Positions 31,272 to 39,124 of a stretch of 64,000 nucleotides of DNA are shown here, piece after piece. The translations under genes and the position numbers were made by a program. The stretch covers positions 1-64,000 of the forward strand of contig JAENYF010000002.1 in assembly GCA_016841905.1 (NCBI GenBank). Direction: 5' to 3'. How positions within the stretch are numbered: the stretch's first letter is position 1; each line of letters opens with the position of its first letter. The notes beneath the pieces were generated by a model. That model worked only from the letters and a program-made list of their open reading frames with translations, was not told the DNA's origin and made no database searches. The stretch is from Desulfoscipio geothermicus (GTDB taxonomy: Bacteria; Bacillota; Desulfotomaculia; Desulfotomaculales; Desulfallaceae).

Positions 31272-31320
31272 TTGAAATAATGGTAAAATGTATTGTAAAC
31301 TTTTATGGGGGGCGGGGGAA

Positions 31321-32004
31321 TTGAACGAACCAAGATTATTACCGATTAAACTGGATAACTATAAGCCCCTGCGTGAGATAGTGTTTGAAACTTTGCGGGA
31401 AGCAATTATTCAAGGTAACCTTGAACCAGGGGAACGACTGATGGAGATCCAGCTGGCTGAAGAAATGGGCGTCAGCCGCACTCCAGTGCGAGAGGCTATC
31501 AGAAAATTGGAACTGGAAGGCTTTGTAGTGATGGTCCCGCGCAAAGGGGCATATGTGGCCGGTATTTCTGTTAAGGAAATAGCTGATGTTTTTGAAGTGC
31601 GGGCGGCTTTAGAAGCCCTCGCAGCAGGACTGGCTGCAGAAAGGGCTACCGCCGAGGAACTGGAAGAAATGGAACGGGTATCGCTGCATATATACGAGGC
31701 TGATAATAGTCAGATAGATAGTATTGTGGAAAGGGACACTGATTTTCATGATTTAATATATAAAGCAAGCCGTAACCAGCGACTGATTCAAATTATCACC
31801 TTGTTGAAGGAACAGATACAGCGTTTCCGAACCACTTCTCTGTCTCAGCCCGGTCGTTTAAAACATGCTGTTGACGAGCACAAAGGCATTATTGAGGCTA
31901 TTAGCGAACATAACGTAGAACTAGCCAGCCTTCTGGCACGGGAACATATTGAAACTGCTGAACAAACTTTCCTTAGCGCCATAGGGGAGGATAATAAAAG
32001 GTGA
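31321..32004 (+). CDS. GntR-family (FCD/FadR-type) transcriptional regulator
   Basis: Winged-helix repressor or activator of unknown ligand. Seen: N-terminal wHTH (about 15-75) with LREAIIQGNLEPGERLME, LAEEMGVSRTPVREAIRKL and KGAYVAGI. A C-terminal FCD domain carries the metal-ligand pattern D..FHDLIY, HKGIIEAI and EHIETAE. Start TTG 31321 lies behind a GGGGGCGGGGG stretch. The stop overlaps the next gene by four bases (GTGA), indicating coupling. It takes the place of purR in the B. subtilis order. Confidence 0.92.
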   Translation: MNEPRLLPIKLDNYKPLREIVFETLREAIIQGNLEPGERLMEIQLAEEMGVSRTPVREAIRKLELEGFVVMVPRKGAYVAGISVKEIADVFEVRAALEALAAGLAAERATAEELEEMERVSLHIYEADNSQIDSIVERDTDFHDLIYKASRNQRLIQIITLLKEQIQRFRTTSLSQPGRLKHAVDEHKGIIEAISEHNVELASLLAREHIETAEQTFLSAIGEDNKR

Positions 32005-32759
32005 TTGATGCATTAGTGCTAGCAGGCAGCCCTAATGACGGTGCTTTGCGGGAGTGCAGCAGCGCCAGGTATGAAGCAATGATTAACATTAAGGGCAAAT
32101 TAATGGTGGAGTATGTAGTCGATGCACTCAAGCAGTGTGAGCACATCGGGCGAATTGCCATTGTCGGCCCTAAAAGTGAATTAAGCATGTATTTTCAGGA
32201 TAGCGGAAGAGAGGTACTAGTGGAGCATGGTGGTCATCTGTATGAAAATGTGCTGCGTGGCTTGTGCGAACTTCCTGGTGCTCAAAGAGTATTGCTGGTT
32301 ACTTCAGATATTCCGCTGATTACTTACCAAGCCATTGAAAATTTTATTGAACTCTGTGGTAGTGGGCAAGCAGATTTTTATTACCCTATAGTGCCCCGGG
32401 AATTGGTGGAAAAGCAGTACTCCACCAGCAGACGTACTTATGTGCAGTTAAAAGAGGGTGTCTATACAGGAGGCAATATTTTTTTATTTAACCCCGGTGT
32501 AGTGGAAGAATGCATGCCCAGAGGACAAAAGTTGGTGGATGCTCGTAAAAGCCCTTTTAAGCTTTGTCGCCTAGTGGGGCTGTTATTTTTAATTAAATTT
32601 TTAATGAAAAATATTTCCCTGCAGGAGGCACAAAAAAAAGTATCACACCTGTTGGGGATTAGGGGGCGGGTAGTTATTAGTCCATACCCTGAAGTAGGGG
32701 TGGATGTAGATAAACCCAGTGACCTTGAACTTGTGTATAGACAATTGGAATTGGCTTGA
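32001..32759 (+). CDS. MobA-like NTP transferase domain protein
   Basis: Nucleotidyltransferase-fold protein; the substrate is unknown. Seen: N-terminal DALVLAGSPNDG (a degenerate version of the LAGG.S..MG signature), MVEYVVDAL, LVTSDIPLIT with the metal-binding Asp, and a C-terminal VGVDVDKPSDLELV. Residues about 190-200 (LVGLLFLIKFLM) are hydrophobic. The loop lacks the usual K-P of true GTP/CTP transferases. Coupled to the GntR gene, followed by a terminator, and upstream of spoVG and glmU. Confidence 0.82.
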   Translation: MIDALVLAGSPNDGALRECSSARYEAMINIKGKLMVEYVVDALKQCEHIGRIAIVGPKSELSMYFQDSGREVLVEHGGHLYENVLRGLCELPGAQRVLLVTSDIPLITYQAIENFIELCGSGQADFYYPIVPRELVEKQYSTSRRTYVQLKEGVYTGGNIFLFNPGVVEECMPRGQKLVDARKSPFKLCRLVGLLFLIKFLMKNISLQEAQKKVSHLLGIRGRVVISPYPEVGVDVDKPSDLELVYRQLELA

Positions 32760-32761
32760 TT

Positions 32762-32799
32762 AAAGCCCGGTGCTTGGTTAGGTTACACCGGGCTTTTTT
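32762..32799 (+). terminator. Terminator before spoVG
   Basis: AAAGCCCGGTG / CACCGGGCTTT stem, 13-base loop, T-run. Confidence 0.88.
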
Positions 32800-32922
32800 A
32801 TTGTAGAAAATTAATATAAAAATTTTCTAATATGTAAGTTAATTGGCAGGGATTTTTATCTATTTGTAGAAGGATTTATGATAAAATCTGGCATAAATAG
32901 TTAGCTGGAAGGTGGTGAATGC

Positions 32923-33177
32923 GTGAACGTTACCGATGTGCGGGTGCGCAAAGTGTTGACCGAAGGTAAAATGAAGGCAATTGTTTCGGTAACCTTGGAT
33001 GATATGTTTGTCATCCATGATGTTAAAGTAGTGGAAGGTCAAAACGGGTTATTTGTGGCTATGCCCAGCCGTAAAACCCCAGGTGGTGAATTTAGAGATA
33101 TTGCTCATCCGATCAATACCTTTGCACGGGAGATAATTCAGGAAGCGGTGCTCAGAGCATATAATGAAGCAATATAA
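32923..33177 (+). CDS. spoVG: Septation/sporulation protein SpoVG
   Basis: Small nucleic-acid-binding regulator, 84 residues. Seen: [54 protein letters not shown], nearly the family consensus. GTG start preceded by GAAGGTGGTGAA. A sigma-H-like GGGATTT lies about 13 bases ahead of GAAGG (32850-32875), but the -10 does not match RnnGAAT, so I do not call a promoter. Confidence 0.98.
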   Translation: MNVTDVRVRKVLTEGKMKAIVSVTLDDMFVIHDVKVVEGQNGLFVAMPSRKTPGGEFRDIAHPINTFAREIIQEAVLRAYNEAI

Positions 33178-33203
33178 TTATTCAAATTTCCTAATGTGAT
33201 TAT

Positions 33204-33234
33204 AAAAAAAGAGAGCGATAAAGCTCTCTTTTTT
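33204..33234 (+). terminator. Terminator after spoVG
   Basis: A-run, GAGAGC / GCTCTC with GATAAA loop, T-run; symmetrical. Confidence 0.88.
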
Positions 33235-33305
33235 AGCTAAATTTTTAGAATGGTTGGTTAGTGAAGGGTCAAAAAAATGTCATAAGGAAAGGTAATAGCA
33301 ATTTT

Positions 33306-33334
33306 TTGTTGAATTAGAAAGCGTGTGTCATAAT
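33306..33334 (+). promoter_or_regulatory. Candidate sigma-A promoter of glmU
   Basis: TTGTTG (33306-33311), 17-base spacer, CATAAT (33329-33334). Confidence 0.5.
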
Positions 33335-33377
33335 ATAATGTAAACGATAATATTACCATCAGGAGGTATTGGGTTAC

Positions 33378-34739
33378 ATGCAGTTAGCAGCAGTTATTTT
33401 GGCAGCTGGTAAGGGTACTCGAATGAAGTCGGGTTTACCCAAGGTTCTGCATCAGGTCTGTGGGCGGCCCATGGTGATGCATGTGCTGCTGGCAGTGCAA
33501 AGTATGGAAGTTAAGAAAACTGTATTAGTGGTGGGACACCAAGGTGATTTAGTGGCGGAGATGGTTGGTGAACGGGCAGAAATTGTTTATCAGGCTGAAC
33601 AACTTGGTACCGCCCACGCGTTATTGCAATGTGTTGATGTTCTTAAAGACTTTACTGGTGATATATTAGTGGTTTGTGGTGATACACCACTGCTACGGCA
33701 CCAGACTTTATATGAATTATATACTGAACACAGCCGCAGTGGAGCTGTTGCCACCGTGCTAACAGCGGTTTTGGCCGATCCTACTGGATATGGACGGGTA
33801 ATCCGCAATGACACCAATGGGATTATGAAAATCGTAGAGCAAAAGGACGCTGCTCCTGCTGAACTGGAGGCTACTGAGATCAACACCGGTGTTTACTGTT
33901 TTTCTGCTAAAGGGTTATTTGAAGCATTATTACAAATCGGCTCTAATAATGCTCAGGGTGAATACTATCTTACTGATATTATCGAGTATTATATTGCCCG
34001 GGGTGACTCTGTAGGCGCTGTGCTTGTTGACGACGCCGATGAAGTTATGGGGGTAAATGACCGGTGTCAGCTGGCCGAAGTGGAAAAGGTACTGCGCCGA
34101 CGAATTTTGGACAGGCTGATGATATCAGGGGTAACCATTATGGATCCCTCATCAACGTTTATAGATGATGATGTTGATATTGGGGCGGATACAGTTATAT
34201 ATCCATACACATTCATAGAAGGAAAATCGAAAATTGGCGAGAATTGTGTTATAGGTCCATCATCACGATTAATCAATGTGACATTAGGCAGCCGTGTCAA
34301 CGCGCTAAATTCAATAATTATGGAAAGCCGGTTGGAGGACGGGTGCAATATTGGCCCCTTTGCCTATATCCGACCGGGGTGCGTTGTGGGAAAAGACGTC
34401 AAAGTAGGGGACTTTGTAGAGCTCAAAAATTCCCACCTCTATCAAGGTTGTAAGGTGCCGCACCTTAGCTATGTTGGTGACGCCGATGTTGGGCAGAAGG
34501 CAAACATTGGTGCCGGCACGATTACCTGCAACTATGACGGTGTAAATAAATCGCGCACTTGGATTGGTGAATACGCTTTTATTGGCAGTAACACCAATTT
34601 GGTAGCCCCGGTAGTGGTGGGTGACGGTGCTACAACAGGAGCGGGTTCTACTATTACTAAAGATGTCCCACCTGGCGCGCTGGGCTTAACCAGGGATAAA
34701 CAAAAGAATATCGAGGGCTGGGCTCAAAAAAGAAAATAA
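33378..34739 (+). CDS. glmU: Bifunctional GlmU (GlcNAc-1-P uridyltransferase / GlcN-1-P acetyltransferase)
   Basis: Makes UDP-GlcNAc for peptidoglycan. Seen: N-terminal LAAGKGTRMKSGLPKVLH pyrophosphorylase loop, GTAHALL, VCGDTPLL, and a C-terminal left-handed beta-helix from about residue 255 with hexapeptide repeats and NYDGVNKSRT. ATG 33378 lies 10 bases after AGGAGGT; TTG 33369 is too close. 453 residues. Followed by prs as in B. subtilis (gcaD-prs). Confidence 0.97.
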   Translation: MQLAAVILAAGKGTRMKSGLPKVLHQVCGRPMVMHVLLAVQSMEVKKTVLVVGHQGDLVAEMVGERAEIVYQAEQLGTAHALLQCVDVLKDFTGDILVVCGDTPLLRHQTLYELYTEHSRSGAVATVLTAVLADPTGYGRVIRNDTNGIMKIVEQKDAAPAELEATEINTGVYCFSAKGLFEALLQIGSNNAQGEYYLTDIIEYYIARGDSVGAVLVDDADEVMGVNDRCQLAEVEKVLRRRILDRLMISGVTIMDPSSTFIDDDVDIGADTVIYPYTFIEGKSKIGENCVIGPSSRLINVTLGSRVNALNSIIMESRLEDGCNIGPFAYIRPGCVVGKDVKVGDFVELKNSHLYQGCKVPHLSYVGDADVGQKANIGAGTITCNYDGVNKSRTWIGEYAFIGSNTNLVAPVVVGDGATTGAGSTITKDVPPGALGLTRDKQKNIEGWAQKRK

Positions 34740-34784
34740 TAATTTAGGAAAGACCAACAATTAATTATTGGGAGGTACGCGCAG

Positions 34785-35729
34785 ATGTCATCCCGACAAC
34801 AGCTGAAAATTTTTACCGGAAACGCCAACTCCGCCCTGGCAGAGGAAATTGCCCACTATCTCGGTGTTTCCGTGGGAGCTGCCAAGGTAACTCACTTTAG
34901 TGACGGGGAAATACAGGTTAAAATAAACGAAAGTGTGCGAGGAGCGGATGTTTTTATTATTCAACCCACCTGCGAGCCGGTAAACGAGCATTTGATGGAG
35001 CTGCTTGTCATGGTGGATGCTGTGCGCCGGGCGTCAGCCCGGAGAATTACCGCGGTAACTCCCTATTACGGATATGCTCGGCAAGACCGCAAGGCACGGG
35101 CACGTGATCCCATCACTGCTAAGCTGGTGGCTAATTTAATCACTGCGAGCGGTGCCCGCCGGGTTATAACTATGGATTTACATGCCGGGCAGATCCAGGG
35201 CTTTTTTGATATTCCGGTGGATCATCTACCTGGCGTACCGCTTTTAGCCCAGTATTTTATTCAGCAGAAATTAGACAATGTGGTAGTGGTGAGTCCCGAT
35301 TTAGGCGGAGTGCAGCGTGCCCGGGATTTAGCGGAAAGAATTGGTGCTCCGATTGCCATTATCGATAAGCGGCGCCCGGAACCTAATGTAGCGGAAATCA
35401 TGCATATTATAGGGAATATTAAAGGTAAGAATGTGATTATGATTGACGATATCATAGACACAGCCGGTACCATTACCCAAGGAGCGATGGCCCTAAAAGA
35501 ACTGGGAGCAAATGATGTCTATGCTTGTTGCACTCACCCTGTGCTCAGCGGACCTGCAGTGAATCGATTAGTAGATGCACCTATCCGGGAGGTGCTGGTA
35601 ACTAATACTATTCCTCTGCCAGAAAATAAAATGATCGATAAGGTAAAGATACTTTCGGTAGCACCGCTTTTAGGAGAGGCCATTATTCGTATCCATGAGG
35701 ATTTGTCAGTAAGCAAACTTTTCGATTAA
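34785..35729 (+). CDS. prs: Ribose-phosphate pyrophosphokinase
   Basis: Makes PRPP from ribose-5-phosphate and ATP. Seen: [63 protein letters not shown] and the PRPP loop [14 protein letters not shown]. 314 residues. GGGAGGTACG precedes the ATG. Confidence 0.98.
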   Translation: MSSRQQLKIFTGNANSALAEEIAHYLGVSVGAAKVTHFSDGEIQVKINESVRGADVFIIQPTCEPVNEHLMELLVMVDAVRRASARRITAVTPYYGYARQDRKARARDPITAKLVANLITASGARRVITMDLHAGQIQGFFDIPVDHLPGVPLLAQYFIQQKLDNVVVVSPDLGGVQRARDLAERIGAPIAIIDKRRPEPNVAEIMHIIGNIKGKNVIMIDDIIDTAGTITQGAMALKELGANDVYACCTHPVLSGPAVNRLVDAPIREVLVTNTIPLPENKMIDKVKILSVAPLLGEAIIRIHEDLSVSKLFD

Positions 35730-35755
35730 AAAAAGCCCCGCCTAACGGGGCTTTT
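35728..35755. terminator. Bidirectional terminator between prs and the PRC-barrel gene
   Basis: AAAAGCCCCG / CGGGGCTTTT stem, CCTAA loop. T-run on the minus side (seven) and TTTT on the plus side; it serves both convergent genes. Confidence 0.88.
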
Positions 35756-35778
35756 GGGATCATGCAATATTAGCTGAA

Positions 35779-36549
35779 TTAATCCTTATTTGGTGGATTA
35801 CTCTGTTCTTTTTGCTCTTGGAGTTCTTCTTGTTCAGCGGGCTTAACAGGCTCTACCTGTTCTTTAGACTTGGCGCTTGGTTCCTCAACTGTAGGAATTA
35901 TTCCTTCGGTTTGTTTTTTATTGCGTTTTATCTTAGTGAAAGACTTGTTTACATTTGAACCCAGTTCCCGTGTTTTTTGTATAGTAGATTCCCACAGGTT
36001 GCTGGTGGAGTCCTTTACGCCGCGTAATTTTTCCTGTAAACCCCCATCCAGTTTAACTGCTTCAACCAAAGCTTGATCAGAGCAGACAATCATGTCTTTG
36101 CCGATGGTAACGACATGATTAATATCCAAAAAGGCTTTGCCGCTAAATAGTCCATTTATAAAACTACCACTGAATTCCAAACCAATCATTTCACCTGTAG
36201 CCAGATTTACATAATAATCGTCAGCTTCTCCTAGAAGTGTGCCACTCTTGGTTACAATACGGGTACCGCTTACCTTTACCTTGCTTTTGGTTAAGCTGAT
36301 TATTTCCGGCAGGTTGCCGCCTTTTTGTACCATGGTGCCGTGCTTGACGGTAACAGCGTCTTCACCAACACAGTGTATGTTGCTATAAGGAATAAATTTT
36401 TGATCATTAAACCAACCCTTTTGTTCTATAATAAGGGCGGCTACCCTTTTTAAGCTAGGGTCAACCACCAGGCTTTTGATGATGCCTATTTGGTGGCCTT
36501 CCTCTAAGCTTATAACCGGCATGGACATAAACTGTTTGCTTTTGCGCAT
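35779..36549 (-). CDS. PRC-barrel domain protein
   Basis: Two PRC-barrel domains: about 1-75 (FMSMPVISLEEGHQIGIIKSL, VDPSLKRVAALIIEQ) and about 85-165 (VKVSGTRIVTKSGTLLGEADDY, TGEMIGLEFSG). A Lys/Glu/Pro-rich charged tail follows (after about 200). No membrane segment. Such proteins are often sporulation- or envelope-associated (YlmC-like), but the role is not known. Start ATG 36549 follows AGGGGGTG; an upstream GTG is inside the binding site. Converges on prs. Confidence 0.85.
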   Translation of the reverse strand: MRKSKQFMSMPVISLEEGHQIGIIKSLVVDPSLKRVAALIIEQKGWFNDQKFIPYSNIHCVGEDAVTVKHGTMVQKGGNLPEIISLTKSKVKVSGTRIVTKSGTLLGEADDYYVNLATGEMIGLEFSGSFINGLFSGKAFLDINHVVTIGKDMIVCSDQALVEAVKLDGGLQEKLRGVKDSTSNLWESTIQKTRELGSNVNKSFTKIKRNKKQTEGIIPTVEEPSAKSKEQVEPVKPAEQEELQEQKEQSNPPNKD

Positions 36550-36657
36550 TATTAACACACCCCCTGTGCGCTATAAATTATTAATATTTAATGTTATGTC
36601 GTTGGAAGGCATGATATAACCGTCAATAGGGAATATTATCCTTAAGGGGGTTTTAAA

Positions 36658-37287
36658 ATGGCAAATTTTAATTTGCAGGTTAATTGCAGGAAGCAAATAG
36701 GCAGAAGTTATCGTAAACAATTGGCTCGTCGGGATATGATTCCAGGGGTGGTTTATGGCCAGGCGGTGGGTAGTATTCCGGTTGAGGTGGAGTTAAGGCC
36801 ACTGAAAAAAATTTATTCCGAGGGTGCTAATGCATTGATTGACCTGACTATCAAAGGATCTAAGGGCGAAGAAGATAGGCAATACAAGGTGCTGATTAAG
36901 AATATTCAATATGGAGCTATAAAACATGATTTGCTTAGTGTAGATCTGCACCAGATTGCTTTGGATAGCGCTATTCATGCTGCTGTGCCAATTAATTTTA
37001 CCGGTGCAGTTAGCGATGGTATTGAACAATATATCCTACGTGAATTACAGGTATCCTGTCTACCTACCGATATCCCAAGAGAAATTAACGTTAATATAGA
37101 AGGACTAACCGTAGGAGATACTATTGCTGTCCGCGATATTGAAGTGCCAGTTAATGTGCAGCTGGTGGACGAGCTCGATGCTACAGTGGTAACAGTAGTG
37201 GCACAGCGGACAGAGGAATTACCTGATGTTAAGGCTGAGGATGGTGAAGGTGAGTCAGGCACAGCCGGAGATGAAACACCTGCTTAG
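36658..37287 (+). CDS. rplY: 50S ribosomal protein L25 (general stress protein Ctc)
   Basis: 5S rRNA-binding protein of the L25/TL5/CTC family. Seen: N-terminal L25 domain (1-93) with RDMIPGVVYG and a C-terminal TL5 domain to about 185. The last 20-odd residues are acidic. AAGGGGG lies ahead of the ATG. Order prs-ctc-pth as in B. subtilis. Confidence 0.96.
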   Translation: MANFNLQVNCRKQIGRSYRKQLARRDMIPGVVYGQAVGSIPVEVELRPLKKIYSEGANALIDLTIKGSKGEEDRQYKVLIKNIQYGAIKHDLLSVDLHQIALDSAIHAAVPINFTGAVSDGIEQYILRELQVSCLPTDIPREINVNIEGLTVGDTIAVRDIEVPVNVQLVDELDATVVTVVAQRTEELPDVKAEDGEGESGTAGDETPA

Positions 37288-37357
37288 CTGAAGACGAACA
37301 TTTTCTCCTTATCATGCATAATCTGGGATATGTATACAGGTAAGGAGGCGATTTGGG

Positions 37358-37645
37358 ATGGCTGATTCAGGAACCGGATACCCTTCCGGTGGATATTCCG
37401 GCGGTGGTTTGGGTGGCTCATACGGTCCAGGATACGGAATGACTTACACCGAGCGGTTGAAAAACTCAGTGGGGAGAAATGTTACCGTTTATGTGGGCGA
37501 AGAATCCACTCCCGTCATGGGTATGCTGCACGACGTAGGATCTGACTACGTGGAAGTGCACCGGATGAGCAACATGAACAACACTGTTAATGAGGCGATG
37601 CTTATCCCCATGCATGCCATAATGGCTGTTTCTGCTCCTATGTAA
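37358..37645 (+). CDS. Gly/Tyr-rich small protein with Sm-like (DUF2642-type) C-terminus
   Basis: 95 residues. Seen: N-terminal 25 residues rich in Gly, Ser and Tyr (GYPSGGYSGGGLGGSYG), then VGRNVTVYVGEESTPVMGMLHDVGSDYVEVHR and an end LIPMHAIMAVSAP, resembling DUF2642 and GerQ-like coat proteins. A coat or exosporium role is inference. AAGGAGG precedes the ATG. Lies between rplY and pth. Confidence 0.75.
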   Translation: MADSGTGYPSGGYSGGGLGGSYGPGYGMTYTERLKNSVGRNVTVYVGEESTPVMGMLHDVGSDYVEVHRMSNMNNTVNEAMLIPMHAIMAVSAPM

Positions 37646-37689
37646 AGCCGAAGTTAACACGCACTGCAGTAAAGCAACAAATAGTCCTG

Positions 37690-37726
37690 GTTACCCTCCG
37701 CCTTTTAGGAGAGGGTAACTTTTTTT
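37690..37726 (+). terminator. Terminator before pth
   Basis: GTTACCCTC / GAGGGTAAC stem with a 12-base loop, seven T. Confidence 0.87.
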
Positions 37727-37800
37727 CGGAATAAATTTAGAATATAGTATAAAATAATAGCAAGCGTTGGTAAATATACTTAAAGCGGAGGGAAGTCATT

Positions 37801-38376
37801 TTGAAACTACTGGTGGGTTTGGGCAATCCTGGGCCCAAATATGCCTTAACTAAACACAATGTTGGTTTCTCGGCGGTGGACCGATTGGCGGGATGGCTCA
37901 ACACAGAGGTGAACCGTCCTTTATTACGCTCCGTTGTGGGACAAATGGTTTATGCAGGTGAAAAAATTATTCTAGCCAAACCACAGACATATATGAATCT
38001 GAGCGGTGAAGCAGTAGTTTTACTATTAAATTGGTACAAGCTAACGCCTGCCGAACTGATGGTTATTTATGACGATTTGGACTTGCCGCCCGGTCGCTTA
38101 CGGATTCGTGAGCGCGGCAGTGCAGGTGGGCACCGGGGACTCGCTTCCATTATCGGCCAAATTGGTTGCGATGATTTTGTCCGGGTGCGCGTAGGCATTG
38201 GGCGTCCTCCCGTGCCTGGTCCAGAAGTAACAGATTGGGTATTAGCAAGACCTATCCCCGAAGATGAAGCAAAGATTGCCCGGGTTTTAGATACTGTACC
38301 TGAGGTGGTGGAGGAGATAATCAGAAATGGGGTTATATCTGCCATGAATAAGTTCAACGGCAACCAAACAGTATAA
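37801..38376 (+). CDS. pth: Peptidyl-tRNA hydrolase
   Basis: Recycles stalled peptidyl-tRNA. Seen: LLVGLGNPGPKYALTKHNVGF with catalytic His, KPQTYMNLSGEAV, VIYDDLDLPPGRLRIR and GSAGGHRGLASI. 191 residues, TTG start after GGAGGGAAG. spoVC position in the B. subtilis order. Confidence 0.98.
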   Translation: MKLLVGLGNPGPKYALTKHNVGFSAVDRLAGWLNTEVNRPLLRSVVGQMVYAGEKIILAKPQTYMNLSGEAVVLLLNWYKLTPAELMVIYDDLDLPPGRLRIRERGSAGGHRGLASIIGQIGCDDFVRVRVGIGRPPVPGPEVTDWVLARPIPEDEAKIARVLDTVPEVVEEIIRNGVISAMNKFNGNQTV

Positions 38377-38417
38377 GCTCACCGGCAGATGTCAATATTA
38401 TAAATAGGGGAGTTTAT

Positions 38418-38786
38418 TTGTTTGTATTGGCAGGTTTGCTATCCGCAGTTACAGCGCGCTGCATTCTGGGCCTGGTTGGCCAGACTGACAGTATTATCAT
38501 GATTGTTCTGGTTGCACCGGTGGTAGAGGAAGTTGCGAAAACAGGGTCGGCGTTTCTTTTGGGCACGGATGTTTTCCTGGCGCACATGGTATTCGGCGGT
38601 GCGGAACTAGTTACAGATTTCCTTAATAGGCGCAGTCTTTGGCCCGGTCTGGTGGCACTGGTGCTTCACAGTATATTGGGTATAGCTACAGCTTGGTTAT
38701 TAGGTTATGTCGGGTTAACGATTGCTGTAGCACTGGCGGTACTGTTGCATGGGCTGTGGAATTATACGGTTGTGCGGTTGCTATGA
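38418..38786 (+). CDS. Small PrsW-like membrane protein, putative protease
   Basis: 122 residues, about four helices. Seen: VLVAPVVEEVAKT (an EExxK pattern like PrsW family site 1) and a later LVALVLHSILG and LLHGLWNY supplying histidines. True PrsW is larger; here only the core seems present, so activity is uncertain. TTG start after AGGGGAG. Sits between pth and fin, genes tied to sporulation control, but a link to anti-sigma cleavage is speculation. Confidence 0.6.
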   Translation: MFVLAGLLSAVTARCILGLVGQTDSIIMIVLVAPVVEEVAKTGSAFLLGTDVFLAHMVFGGAELVTDFLNRRSLWPGLVALVLHSILGIATAWLLGYVGLTIAVALAVLLHGLWNYTVVRLL

Positions 38787-38824
38787 ACTATTAAAGCTAT
38801 TAGATATGGTGGGTGAAAGGAAAA

Positions 38825-39055
38825 GTGAAAATATACCACGTCTGTGAGTGTTGTGACCAGGTGTATAAGATTACCGAATCAATCAGCCAAACTCCCAGCA
38901 CAGAATTGGATAGCTTGACTGGTGCAAATACGGGGGATATAATGATATTAGAACCTAATAATGGAAGTAGTATCGCCTCGGGCTTATGTGACGAGTGCTT
39001 CGAAGAAATATACGGTTCTACTGCTCATTTTTTTTACTCCTTGAGACTTAATTAA
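38825..39055 (+). CDS. fin: Anti-sigma-F factor Fin (YabK family)
   Basis: In B. subtilis Fin binds RNA polymerase or sigma-F to shut off early forespore transcription and help the switch to sigma-G. Seen: two zinc CxxC pairs, CECC at about 7-10 and CDEC at about 60, with TGANTGDIMIL in between. 76 residues from GTG 38825, which follows AAAGG; GTG 38813 is an alternative. Position pth-fin-mfd is that of yabK. Confidence 0.85.
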   Translation: MKIYHVCECCDQVYKITESISQTPSTELDSLTGANTGDIMILEPNNGSSIASGLCDECFEEIYGSTAHFFYSLRLN

Positions 39056-39070
39056 GAAGGAAAAGGCCGG

Positions 39071-39101
39071 AGCTTTAGCGTGATGGCGCTAAAGCTTTTT
39101 T
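39071..39101 (+). terminator. Terminator between fin and mfd
   Basis: Perfect 10-bp stem AGCTTTAGCG / CGCTAAAGCT with TGATGG loop and T-run. It overlaps an open upstream extension of the mfd frame, which argues against the longer mfd start. Confidence 0.9.
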
Positions 39102-39124
39102 GTGATGCTTTTAAGGTGATCTTC

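Noticed and set aside
32850-32875. Sigma-H promoter of spoVG
   Set aside because: GGGATTT is acceptable but the -10 region reads GAAGG rather than GAAT.
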